Below, in pieces: positions 36,558 through 46,700 of a DNA stretch of 64,000 nt. Made by a program: the position numbers and the translations under genes. The stretch is from an uncultured Muribaculaceae bacterium (GTDB lineage: Bacteria; Bacteroidota; Bacteroidia; Bacteroidales; Muribaculaceae): contig CANCXM010000005.1 in NCBI GenBank assembly GCA_947381945.1, forward strand, positions 1 to 64,000. Direction: 5' to 3'. Numbering within the stretch: the first letter of the stretch is position 1; the number at the start of each line of letters is the position of its first letter. Below the pieces are notes generated by a model. That model was not told the origin of the DNA, made no database searches, and saw nothing but the letters and a program-made list of their open reading frames with translations.

Positions 36558-37691
36558 ATGACAGATTCAGGACATACAGATAAGAATAAAACCAAAGCAG
36601 CGGTCGAGCGGGTGCTGATTTCCGGTGGTGGAACCGGCGGACACATCTTCCCGGCCCTCTCGATAGCCAACGCAGTCAAGCGCCGTTATCCCGAGGCCGA
36701 CATCCTCTTTGTCGGTGCACAGGGGCGCATGGAGATGGAGCGTGTTCCGGCTGCGGGCTATCCCATCGAAGGGCTTCCGGTTGCGGGTTTCGACCGCAAA
36801 CGCCTCTGGCGCAATTTCGGAGTGCTGCTCAAACTGTGGAAGTCGCTTCGCAAAGCCCGCAGAATTGTGCGTGACTTCAAGCCCGACATCGCTATCGGTG
36901 TCGGAGGCTATGCAAGCGGTCCTGTGCTCAAACAGGCTCAGAAGCAGGGCATCCCCACACTCCTGCAGGAACAGAATTCTTACGCCGGAGTGACCAACAA
37001 ACTCCTTGCGAAGAAGGCCAAGGCAATCTGTGTTGCCTACGACGGCATGGAGCGCTTCTTCCCCGCCGATGTGATTGTCAAGACCGGCAATCCGGTGCGC
37101 AAGGACCTCCAAGGTTGCACTCTCTCGCAGAAGGAGGCCAAAAAGCAGCTCGGTTTCGATGAGGATAAGCCCCTCGTCCTTACTGTCGGCGGCAGTCTCG
37201 GCGCCCGCACTGTCAATGAGGCCGTGGCTGCATCGCTTCAGCGTCTGCGCGACAAGGGTGTCAACCTTATGTGGCAGACAGGCCGCTACGGTGAGGCTGA
37301 ATTCCAGGCCAAGGCGAAGGAGTTTGACAATGTGAAGGCGATGACTTTCATCTCCGACATGGCCACTGCCTACCGTGCTGCCGACCTCGTTGTCTCCCGT
37401 GCGGGTGCAGGTACGATTTCCGAATTGCAGAATCTCGGCAAGGCCTGTATCCTCATCCCCTCGCCCAATGTGGCCGAGGACCATCAGCGCCACAATGCCG
37501 AAGCTCTTTCCACCCGTGGAGGTGCGGTGATGATTCTCGATGCTGACGCAGTGGCGACCCTTCCGTCAACTCTGTCCGACCTCATTGACAATCCCGGAAA
37601 GCGCGAGGCTCTGAGCCGCGAGATTTCCAAGATGGCCCTGAAGGATGCCGATGAGAAGATTGTCGACAAAATCACAGAAATCCTTAAATAA
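36558..37691 (+). CDS. murG: UDP-GlcNAc:lipid I GlcNAc transferase MurG
   Basis: This 377-residue peripheral membrane glycosyltransferase makes lipid II. Both glycine-rich loops are present (GGTGGHIFPAL near 18 and GVGGYASGP near 115), as are VTGNPVR and SRAGAGTISEL in the UDP-GlcNAc domain. It ends 52 bp before murC. Confidence 0.97.
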   Translation: MTDSGHTDKNKTKAAVERVLISGGGTGGHIFPALSIANAVKRRYPEADILFVGAQGRMEMERVPAAGYPIEGLPVAGFDRKRLWRNFGVLLKLWKSLRKARRIVRDFKPDIAIGVGGYASGPVLKQAQKQGIPTLLQEQNSYAGVTNKLLAKKAKAICVAYDGMERFFPADVIVKTGNPVRKDLQGCTLSQKEAKKQLGFDEDKPLVLTVGGSLGARTVNEAVAASLQRLRDKGVNLMWQTGRYGEAEFQAKAKEFDNVKAMTFISDMATAYRAADLVVSRAGAGTISELQNLGKACILIPSPNVAEDHQRHNAEALSTRGGAVMILDADAVATLPSTLSDLIDNPGKREALSREISKMALKDADEKIVDKITEILK

Positions 37692-37743
37692 ACCATTTAA
37701 CGATATAGCTAACATTCCTATAATCATCAAAACAGACTATATC

Positions 37744-39132
37744 ATGAACGTTGATTTATCAAAAATACAGAACATATATTTTGTCGGTGCAGGTGGCATC
37801 GGCATGGCAGCCCTCGAACGTTATTTTCTCGCCAAGGGCAAAAAGGTGGCCGGTTATGACCGCACTTCCACACAGCTCACCGATGAACTCCGTTCGGAGG
37901 GTGTGGACATGACTTTCAACGAAAGCGCCGATTCTATCCCCGAAGCTTTCCGCAATCCGGAGACAACTCTTGTAGTCTATACCCCTGCCGTTCCTGCCGA
38001 TCTTCCCATACTTGCGTATTTCCGCGAGAACGGCTTTGAGGTCATGAAGCGTGCCGCTGTCCTCGGGCTCATCACCCGCAACTCCCGTTCGCTATGTTTT
38101 GCGGGAACCCACGGCAAGACCACTACCTCATCAATGGCTGCCCATATTCTCAACAGCGGCTCGGTCGGTTGCAATGCCTTCCTCGGCGGTGAGCTGATAA
38201 ACTACGGCACCAATTTCCTCCTCAGCCCTTCGTCGGACTTCAGTGTCATCGAGGCCGACGAGTTTGACCGCTCCTTCCATCATCTTACCCCCTACGTTGC
38301 CGTCATCACAGCAACCGACCCCGACCATCTCGACATCTACGGTACAGAGGAGGCCTATCTCGAAAGCTTCGCACATTTCACCGAGCTTGTCCGTCCCGAC
38401 GGCGCGTTGATTATCCACGAGAACCTCAAACTCCGTCCGCGTCCGCAGGAGGGTGTGCGTGTCTACACCTATTCGCGTGACAAGGGTGATTTCCACGCAG
38501 CCTACATCCGTCGCGAACCGGGCAACATCACCTTCGACATCGTCACTCCGCGCGGCACCATCCGCAACGTCAATCTCGGTGTGCCCGTCGAGGTGAATAT
38601 CGAGAATGCCGTAGCTGCGGTTGCTGCCGTATGTCTCACCAACGCATGGGCACCGGAACTTATCCGCGATGCCATCAGCAGCTACCGTGGCACCAAACGC
38701 CGCTTCGAGACTCATCTGAAGGAGGACAACGGTGCCGGTCATGTCATTATCGACGACTATGCCCATCACCCCGAAGAGATACGCAAATCAATCGAATCGG
38801 TCAAGGCCCTCTATCCCGACCGCAAACTGACGGTCGCTTTCCAGCCGCATCTCTACACCCGTACCCGCGATTTCGCGCCCGAATTTGCCGAGGCGCTGTC
38901 GGACGCCGATTCGCTCATCCTCCTCGACATCTATCCCGCGAGAGAGGAACCTATCGAGGGTGTAAGCTCCAAGATTATCTTTGATAATGTTAAATGCGAG
39001 GATAAAATCTTAATTGGCAAAGAAAAATTGGTGGAAACGTTGAAAAATCGTAACTTTGACATCCTACTGACACTTGGCGCGGGAGATATAAACACATTTA
39101 TCCCCCAAATCATAGAGTCGCTGAAAGATTAG
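37744..39132 (+). CDS. murC: UDP-MurNAc:L-alanine ligase
   Basis: I start this 462-residue ligase at ATG 37744, because upstream codons would overlap murG and lack similarity to the family. It shows YFVGAGGIGMAAL, the ATP motif AGTHGKTTTSS and DDYAHHPEEI. MurC adds the first residue of the stem peptide. murF is not in this cluster. Confidence 0.97.
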   Translation: MNVDLSKIQNIYFVGAGGIGMAALERYFLAKGKKVAGYDRTSTQLTDELRSEGVDMTFNESADSIPEAFRNPETTLVVYTPAVPADLPILAYFRENGFEVMKRAAVLGLITRNSRSLCFAGTHGKTTTSSMAAHILNSGSVGCNAFLGGELINYGTNFLLSPSSDFSVIEADEFDRSFHHLTPYVAVITATDPDHLDIYGTEEAYLESFAHFTELVRPDGALIIHENLKLRPRPQEGVRVYTYSRDKGDFHAAYIRREPGNITFDIVTPRGTIRNVNLGVPVEVNIENAVAAVAAVCLTNAWAPELIRDAISSYRGTKRRFETHLKEDNGAGHVIIDDYAHHPEEIRKSIESVKALYPDRKLTVAFQPHLYTRTRDFAPEFAEALSDADSLILLDIYPAREEPIEGVSSKIIFDNVKCEDKILIGKEKLVETLKNRNFDILLTLGAGDINTFIPQIIESLKD

Positions 39133-39196
39133 TAACGAAAATTCACAGGTACAATCCTTTGCAACCCTCAAAAAAGATACTCTCTCTGACTGAAAA

Positions 39197-40201
39197 ATGC
39201 CCCGCTATCTGAAAGTAATATTCTCACTGATGCTTGTCGCCTATCTTGTGGTCGCCCTTACGATGACTGCAAGCGAGTCCGACACACAGCTTTGCCGTGC
39301 GCTTGAAATTACCGTTGAAGGTGGGGAGGGCGACGGTTCGCGCCGTTTCGTCACCCCTGACGAACTCGCGCGTGAGCTTGACTCACTCCCCGAGAAGGCT
39401 CCCGGCATGGCTCTGGCCAACATCAATACCCAGACCATCCGCAAGCATCTTCTCGATCTTGACAAAATCGAGGACGTGGAGGTGTTGCGCCTGACCGACG
39501 GTACCATCCGCATCAAGGCCACTCCCATTATACCTGTGGCGAGAGTGTTTGATGCCGGACGTTCCTACTATATCAACCGTGCAGGGAAGCAGGTGAGCGC
39601 CGATGCGCGCTACCACAAGGATGTCCCCATTATCGAAGGGCATTTCAACTATCCCGACACAACTTTCACACCCGAGTCGCTGTTGCCGCTGTTGAGCTAC
39701 ATCGCCAACGATTCGGTGTGGAATTCCTACGTCTCGATGATAAAGGTCAAATCGCCTACCGACATCATCCTCGTCCCGGTCATTCGCGAACATGTCATCA
39801 ACATCGGCGCGCCCGACCATCTCGACGATAAGTTTGCCCGCCTTAAGAAATTCTACTCCGAGGTGCTTCCTCAGCAGGGCTGGCAGAAATACGATACCCT
39901 TTGCCTCAAATGGAGCGGACAGCTCGTGGCCTCCAAGCGCCGCCGTGCCGTTCAGAAGGTAGAGGTGGTCAACTATGACGATGATGAGGCCGTCGATATG
40001 GGCACCATGCTTGCAGGCGATGGAGTGGCCCCGGGCCAGACAGTCCCCGGAGTCAAGGCCCATTCCGAAAAGCCGATTCCCGCGACGGTGCGTACATCCT
40101 CCTCCGCTTCCACGCGCAAGGACTCGAAGAGTGCCGATAACGGAACAGCGAAAACCGAGACGGCGAAACCTCAGCCCACAGCAACGAAACCAAAGCATTA
40201 A
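39197..40201 (+). CDS. ftsQ: Divisome protein FtsQ-like
   Basis: This 334-residue bitopic protein has a short cytoplasmic tail, one transmembrane segment (about 5-24), a POTRA-like region (about 35-110) and a beta domain (about 110-235). It is placed by this fold and its position between murC and ftsA. The C-terminal 90 residues are Ser/Thr/Lys-rich and look disordered. FtsQ links early and late division proteins. Confidence 0.85.
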   Translation: MPRYLKVIFSLMLVAYLVVALTMTASESDTQLCRALEITVEGGEGDGSRRFVTPDELARELDSLPEKAPGMALANINTQTIRKHLLDLDKIEDVEVLRLTDGTIRIKATPIIPVARVFDAGRSYYINRAGKQVSADARYHKDVPIIEGHFNYPDTTFTPESLLPLLSYIANDSVWNSYVSMIKVKSPTDIILVPVIREHVINIGAPDHLDDKFARLKKFYSEVLPQQGWQKYDTLCLKWSGQLVASKRRRAVQKVEVVNYDDDEAVDMGTMLAGDGVAPGQTVPGVKAHSEKPIPATVRTSSSASTRKDSKSADNGTAKTETAKPQPTATKPKH

Positions 40202-40224
40202 CCCGAATAAACTAACATCCCCCA

Positions 40225-41895
40225 ATGGAAGAGAAATATATAGTGGCTCTCGAGATAGGGAGCTCGAAAATCAAAGGCGCAATCGGCATCGTCGACCCTT
40301 CGGGCGCATTGAGCGTCAAGGCCGTCGAGGAGGAGAAGCTGGCCGATAGCGTGCGCTATGGTTGCATACTCAATATCCGTGAGACCCCCGACGCGATCCG
40401 CAACGTCATCAGCCGCTTGCAGCAGCGCGAACCGCAGCGCAAGATTACCGGTGTCTATGTCTCGGTCGGTGGCCGTTCGCTCATGTCGCAGGACATCGAG
40501 GTCGAGCGCCGTCTCCCCTCCGAAATGGAAATCACCAACGAGCTTATCGCCGACATGACGAAAGAGGCTCTTGAATATCAGCTCCACGAGCGCACCATCG
40601 TCGGTGTCTCTCCAAAGGAATTCCGTGTCGACAATTTCCCCGCAAACCGCGTCGTCGGCATGTTCGGGTCATACGTTTCTGCGCGTCTGAACCTCATCAG
40701 TTGTCGCAACCGTCTCATGACCAACCTCAAGGTCGTGCTTGACGACCGTCTGCATCTCGCAATCAATGATTTCTTCGTGCGTCCTCTCGCCGAGGCCGAC
40801 CTTGTCCTCTTCACCGAGGAGAAGCGTCAGGGCTGTATGCTCGTCGACTGCGGTGCCGACACCACCACTGTCGCCATCTTCAAGAACGGTGTGCTGATGT
40901 ATCTCTCGACCATCCCTATGGGTTCGCGCCACATCACCCGCGACATCACTGCGCTCAACATCCTCGAAGAGCGTGCGGAGGATTTGAAGATTGAGGTCGG
41001 CAACGCCCTCTCTCAGCCCGAGCCGGTGGCTCCGTCACATATTCCCGCCGGAGTGGACTTCAATCAGCTCAACAACTACGTCTCTGCCCGTGCAGGTGAG
41101 ATTATCGCCAATATCAATGAGCAGATCAAATATGCCGGTCTCACAGCCGACAAACTTCCCGGCGGTATCATCCTCGTGGGCCGTGGCTCCAAACTGCGTG
41201 GCTTCGACAGCCGTCTGGAGAGCATGACCACAATGAAGGTGCGCTTCGGCGCTCCTGCCAACCGTATCCGCATCCTCGACGGCCGTCTGAACGGTTCCGA
41301 CAATGTGGATGTCATCTCTGTCCTCGCAGCCGCAGCGGCTGAAAAGGATGTGGTGGAATGTATGGAACGCATCATGCCTGAGTATTCCTACACCTCCCCC
41401 GCACAGCCTCTCCACGCCCAGCAGCCCGCTCAGGAACCCCTCTATCCCCGGGAAACCGCCAATCCCTATCAGGGTCAGCAGTACCAGCAGCCTGCAAATC
41501 CCTATCAGCAGCCCGCCAATCCTTATCAGGGTCAGCAGGCCGCCGCATATCAGCCGCAGCAGCCTAACGCTTACCAGCAGCCTCAGCAGGGCGGTTATCA
41601 GGCTCCTCAGCAGGGTGCATATCAGCAACCCCAGCAGCCGGCCTATCAGCCGGGCGGACATCCTTATCATGCCGGTCAGCAGCCCTATCAGCCCCAGCAG
41701 CCTGCGGCTAATCCTTACGGCGAACAGGCCCGCAACATCACCCACATTAACGATGCTCCCGAGGAGAAACCGGAGCCGCAGCCCGCATCCAATAAGAAGG
41801 GCGGTCTGTCGCGCGCATGGTCCTCGCTTCGCGACCGTGTGGTCTCGCTTATGACCGAGCCGGTTGAGGATGATGACCCCGACAATGACAATTAA
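40225..41895 (+). CDS. ftsA: Cell division actin homologue FtsA with Gln/Pro-rich linker
   Basis: This 556-residue FtsA tethers FtsZ to the membrane. The actin-like core (about 1-385) shows ALEIGSSKIKGAIG, VDCGADTTTVAIF and GGIILVGRGSKLRG. Residues about 390-503 are an unusual low-complexity linker built on NPYQGQQ, QQPANPYQ and PQQ repeats, then a C-terminal amphipathic membrane helix KKGGLSRAWSSLRDRVVSLM and an acidic tail. Typical FtsA is near 420 residues, so the linker accounts for the extra length. Confidence 0.95.
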   Translation: MEEKYIVALEIGSSKIKGAIGIVDPSGALSVKAVEEEKLADSVRYGCILNIRETPDAIRNVISRLQQREPQRKITGVYVSVGGRSLMSQDIEVERRLPSEMEITNELIADMTKEALEYQLHERTIVGVSPKEFRVDNFPANRVVGMFGSYVSARLNLISCRNRLMTNLKVVLDDRLHLAINDFFVRPLAEADLVLFTEEKRQGCMLVDCGADTTTVAIFKNGVLMYLSTIPMGSRHITRDITALNILEERAEDLKIEVGNALSQPEPVAPSHIPAGVDFNQLNNYVSARAGEIIANINEQIKYAGLTADKLPGGIILVGRGSKLRGFDSRLESMTTMKVRFGAPANRIRILDGRLNGSDNVDVISVLAAAAAEKDVVECMERIMPEYSYTSPAQPLHAQQPAQEPLYPRETANPYQGQQYQQPANPYQQPANPYQGQQAAAYQPQQPNAYQQPQQGGYQAPQQGAYQQPQQPAYQPGGHPYHAGQQPYQPQQPAANPYGEQARNITHINDAPEEKPEPQPASNKKGGLSRAWSSLRDRVVSLMTEPVEDDDPDNDN

Positions 41896-41975
41896 TCCCT
41901 GCAAGCGCAGAACACATAGCGTTGCAATAGTTTAGAATATAAATATTGACCATCCAACCCCATTCTTACTGAAAA

Positions 41976-43442
41976 ATGGACGAAATCAAGAATCAATATA
42001 ATCAGGATCTCTCCGACACATCAGCCTTCAAGGGCAATACAACAGCCCCCGACCTTGCCTGCAACATAATGGCCATCGGTGTTGGCGGTGGCGGTAACAA
42101 TGCCGTCAACCACATGTATGCCCAGGGTATCAAGAGTGTGTCGTTCGTCAACATCAATACTGACCGTCAGGCTCTCTGCCATTCAAAAGTTCCCCATACA
42201 CTCGAAATCGGCGACGGCCTCGGTGCCGGCAACAAGCCTGAAAAGGCCCGCGACTTTGCCGAGGAGAGCGCCGAGGAGATCGCAGCCCTCTTCGATGACC
42301 AGACCAAGATGGTGTTCATCACCGCAGGTATGGGCGGCGGTACCGGTACGGGTGCCGCTCCCGTCGTGGCCCGTATTGCCAAGGAGCGCGGTCTGCTGAC
42401 AATCGGTATCGTCACCATCCCCTTCCTTTTCGAAGGCCAGAAGAAAATCAAGAAGGCGATTGCCGGTGCCGACGAGATGGCGAAGCATGTCGATGCGCTC
42501 CTCGTCATCAACAACGAGCGTCTCGGTGAAATCTACGGTGACTTCAACTTCATCAATGCGTTCGGCAAGGCCGATGATACCCTCTCGATTGCAGCACGTT
42601 CGATTTCCGAACTCATCACCTGCAACGGCCTCATCAACCTTGACTTCAACGACGTTGACACAACTCTCCGCGACGGCGGTGCAGCCATCATCTCGACCGG
42701 TTACGGTGAGGGTGAGAACCGTGTGACCAAGGCTATTCAGGATGCCCTCAATTCACCTCTGCTCAAGAACCGCGACATCCTCGGCTCGAAGAAGCTCCTT
42801 TTCAACCTCTACATCAACCCCAACGCCGAGTTCCTCATGAGCGAGACCAACGAAATCACCGATTTCATCAGCTCGATGACAACGGAGGTCGACATCATCT
42901 GGGGTGTCGGTTTCGACGAGACTCTCGGCGACGGCGTGAAGATGACCATTCTCGCAGCCGGCTTCGATGTCACTCTCCGCGAGGAAGAGGAAGAGATTGT
43001 TGCAGAAGGTGGCGCAATGAAGGGCGGTTTCCGTTTCCCTGCAGGTAAGATCGGCGGTAACAATGCAGCAACTCCGACCCCTCCTCCCGCTCCTGCGGCT
43101 CAGGTGACAGCTCAGCAGGTTGCTCCTGAGGCTCCCGCGCCTGCACCTAAGCCCAAATCAAAGGCTGAGGAGGTGACCGACGAGCGTCTTGCCGAGGAAT
43201 ACGGACTGACCAAAATCAAGGATCTCACAGAGGGCAAGGACCGCACATCGACCATCATTCTTGGTATTGACCAGCTTGATGATGATGCCGTGTGTGACGT
43301 TCTCGAAAAATATCCCACCTACAAGCGTGACCGCAAGATTGTCGAGAGTGTCCGCTCAGGCATGACAGAGCTTTCCGGCTCTCATTCAAGCTCCGCAGCC
43401 CACTCCGCCGGCAATTTCTCCTCCCAGACCTTCTCGTTTTAG
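41976..43442 (+). CDS. ftsZ: Cell division tubulin homologue FtsZ
   Basis: This 488-residue GTPase forms the Z-ring. The tubulin signature GGGTGTGAAP is near 117-126, with VNINTDRQAL and NLDFNDVDT. The core ends near 345 and is followed by an Ala/Pro linker, then a further conserved region (DLTEGKDRTSTIILGIDQLDDDA), and the protein ends NFSSQTFSF. It is the last dcw gene and is followed by a nested inverted-repeat structure. Confidence 0.98.
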   Translation: MDEIKNQYNQDLSDTSAFKGNTTAPDLACNIMAIGVGGGGNNAVNHMYAQGIKSVSFVNINTDRQALCHSKVPHTLEIGDGLGAGNKPEKARDFAEESAEEIAALFDDQTKMVFITAGMGGGTGTGAAPVVARIAKERGLLTIGIVTIPFLFEGQKKIKKAIAGADEMAKHVDALLVINNERLGEIYGDFNFINAFGKADDTLSIAARSISELITCNGLINLDFNDVDTTLRDGGAAIISTGYGEGENRVTKAIQDALNSPLLKNRDILGSKKLLFNLYINPNAEFLMSETNEITDFISSMTTEVDIIWGVGFDETLGDGVKMTILAAGFDVTLREEEEEIVAEGGAMKGGFRFPAGKIGGNNAATPTPPPAPAAQVTAQQVAPEAPAPAPKPKSKAEEVTDERLAEEYGLTKIKDLTEGKDRTSTIILGIDQLDDDAVCDVLEKYPTYKRDRKIVESVRSGMTELSGSHSSSAAHSAGNFSSQTFSF

Positions 43443-43472
43443 TCCAATCGGTAACCGATTGCATACTGGTCT

Positions 43473-43688
43473 GTAGGGACGCGCTGTAGCGCGTATGCCC
43501 GATGAAATACAAACAGTGTACCCATATAATATTATAGGTACATAAATTCAGAAATAACAAAAATTACAGATTTTATTTTCAGCCGTAAAATAGCCGATTA
43601 TAAAATCTGTAATTTTTGTTATTTCTGAATTTATGTACCTCACCATTTCGGTAGTTCATTTGGCATACGCGCTACAGCGCGTCACTAC
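43473..43688. repeat. Nested inverted repeats after ftsZ
   Basis: The outer arms are two inverted REP-like family A copies (43473-43499 and 43662-43688, 26 of 27 matching). The inner arms (43536-43576 and 43600-43640) are a perfect 41-bp inverted repeat starting AGGTACATAAATTCAG, with a 23-bp loop. A further 7-1-7 palindrome AATCGGT-A-ACCGATT lies at 43445-43459. This sits between the convergent ftsZ and tricorn-like genes. Confidence 0.93.
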
Positions 43689-43741
43689 AGGAGAATTAGC
43701 CCTTCCGGCATTATGCCGGAAGGGTGATGAGGGCGGAAGGA

Positions 43742-46700
43742 TTATTTCTTGCTGCTGTCGATGTCGTTGAGGAGGGTCTTGACTGCGGCTGAGATCTGGT
43801 CGTCGATACCAAGGATAATCTTGGCGGGATCGTTGGCTACCTTCACGTCAGGTTCGAGCTGAGTGTTCTCAAGGTAGTTGCCTTCCTCGGTTTTGAAGCC
43901 AACGACGGGAATACCGAATGTGAGCGAGGGATCCTGCATGTTGACCCAGTTGACAGAGCTCATGGTGCCGGGGACGGGCATACCTACGATCTTGCCGAGA
44001 CCCACCTTGCGGTAAACCCAAGGTGTGCCGTGGGCATTGGAGTAGTTGGCCTCTCCGGTGAGCATGATGGAAGGCTTGTTCCAACGGCGCGAGGGCATCT
44101 CACCGGATACCACACCCTTGATTTCCTGAGTGAGATATTTCTTACCGCTGAAGAGCACTTCGATGTCCTCGTGCAGACGGCCACCACCGTTGAAACGGGT
44201 GTCGATGACGATACCGTCGCGTTCGTTGTACTTGCCGAGGAGGTCAGCGTAGATTGTACGGTAGCTTTCATCGTTCATCGAGCGGATGTGGACGTAGCCG
44301 AGACGGCCGCCGGAAAGGGAATCGACGAGATGGGCGTTGCGTTTCACCCAGCGGTTATAAAGGAGGTCGGTCATTCGTGTGGTGGGGATGACCACTTCTT
44401 CTTCCTTCTCGCCTGAGGGGAGAGTGAAGCTGACGAGGGTCTTTTTCTTAGAGATACCGTTGAAGAGGGGAGTATAGTCGCTCTCGGCATCAATCTTGTT
44501 GCCGTTGATAGCGGTGATTACGGCTCCGGGCTTCATGCGGGTGTCGGCGTGGCCGAAGGGGCCTCCTTCGACAATCTCCGCAACTTTCAGGCCGGGACCA
44601 TCATAGGCCATATCGTAGAGCAGACCGAGAGAGGCTGTAGCTTCCTTGGCACCGTCGCCGTAGTAGCGGGTTCCGGTGTGCGATACATTAAGCTCACCGA
44701 GGAGCTCGCTTGTCATCTCGGCAAATTCGGCATTGTGGTTGATGTGGGGGAGGAACTTGCGGTAGGCTTCGCCCATCTTCTTCCAGTCGACACCGTGCAT
44801 CTTGGGATCGAAGAAGCGCTTGTCCTCTTCCTTGAGGATGTAGTCATAGAGATAGTCGCGTTCGGCAGCAGGGTCGATTTTCTGGGTTCCGCTGACGCTG
44901 ATGCGGTCCATCTTTCCGCCGGGAAGGGCCATCTTGCGCATGGAAGTCGTACCGAGGAGGAAGAGGTTTTTGCCTGCTGCATCGGGAACCATCGAGAGAC
45001 CGCCTGCATCGAGCTTGTTGGCGAGGCTCACATCGCCCTTGCGCAGATTCTTCTTCCAGAGGTCATAACCGCCGTCAAATGCAGCGAGAAACCAGAGGGT
45101 CTCACCCTTGTCGTCGATATAGACATCGGCAAGGTCAGATGAGAAGGGTGTCAGACGGACGATGCGGTCCTGAATACCGTCAAGCTCGATATTAATGTCT
45201 TTCGACTCTTTCTCCTTGTTTGAGTCGCCGACCTTTGAGTCTTTCTTGGCATCCTTCTTGCCGTCTTTCTTATCCTTTTCGGCTGCCTTCTTCTTGCGGG
45301 ATGCCTTCAGTTCGTCCTGGATGGCGAGGTCTTCGGGCGAGAGGCGGTAGCGGTCGTAGGCCGCCTGGTTTGTGAAGACGAGGAGTGCGTCGTATTGCGA
45401 ACCCCATGAAGCCTGACTGCGCATACCGTAGCGGTCGCTGACAAAGAGGATGGCGTCGCCACCCATCACCCAGCGGGGACTGTAGTTGGAATATGAAGAG
45501 TTAGTGATGTTGGTGATTTCACCGTTTTCGGCATTGATGATAGCGATGTCGTAGTAGGGACTGCGGCGGTGCATGTCGACCTCGGCTGCAAGCCATTTGC
45601 TGTCGGGCGACCATGTGAAGTTGAGTCCGCCGGTGCGTGAATTGCAGATGTTGCCGTTGGTGAGGCGCTTAACCTTGCCGGAAGCGATGTCCATCACGGC
45701 GATGTCGCGGCGGTCGATGACAAAGGCCATCTTCTTGCCGTCGGGGGAGATGTCGGGCTGTGCGCGGTCAACCTTGTCGGAGGTCTTGAAGACAGGCTCC
45801 TCTTTGATGAGAGTGGCATTGGGGAAGTTGGGGTCCTCCTCGCGGCCGATTTCAGCGCGGTAGATGTTGAAGTGTCCGTCGCGGTCCGAAGTGTAGTAGA
45901 GCGTGCGGTTATCCTTGCCCCAGCTTACAGAGTTTTCTGCAGCAGGGGTAGTGGTAATCTGTTTGGTGGTGGGATATTCTACGGAGGTCACGAACACGTC
46001 GCCGCGTCTGACGAAGGCCACCTGCTTTCCGTCGGGCGAGGGTACGGCTCCACGGGTTCCGGTGGTAAATCGGCTGATGAGCTCAGGATTGCTTTCGTCG
46101 GCGGTCAGTGAGATGTTGACTTTTGCGGGCTTGCTGCCGGGACGCATGGTGTAGATTTCACCATCGTAGGTGAAGGCAAGGGTGCCGTCGGCTCCACGGG
46201 AGAGGAAGCGAACGGGGTGGGTCTTGAAATCAGTGAGGGGAGTGATTTTGGAGGGATTGGAGAGGTCCATCGAGTAGACGTTGAACGTGCCTCCGTCGCG
46301 CTCGCTGAGGAAGTAGAGGGTCTGTCCGTCGGGCGTTACAGCCGGGCTGCGGTCCTCACCGGGATGGTTTGTGAGGTTGGTGTGACGGCCTGTGGCAGCA
46401 TCATATTTCCAAATCTCGCGGGTGACTGATGAGGTGTGGTGTTTGCGCCACTGGTCCTCGCCGCCTTTGCGGTCAACGTAGATGAACGACTTTCCGTCCG
46501 GAAGATAATTGACAGCTTCCGCAGGGGTCGAGAGTATCTGACGGGGGCGTCCGCCATTGACGGGAACCGAATAGAGCTCCGTCTGCCATGAGGCGGGGAA
46601 GAGGAGTGCGGAGGGTGCATCCTGAATGGAGGCCGAATAGATGACGGCTTTTCCATCCGGAGTGAAGCCCTGGGGAATCTCGGAGGCGGAGTTGAAGGTC

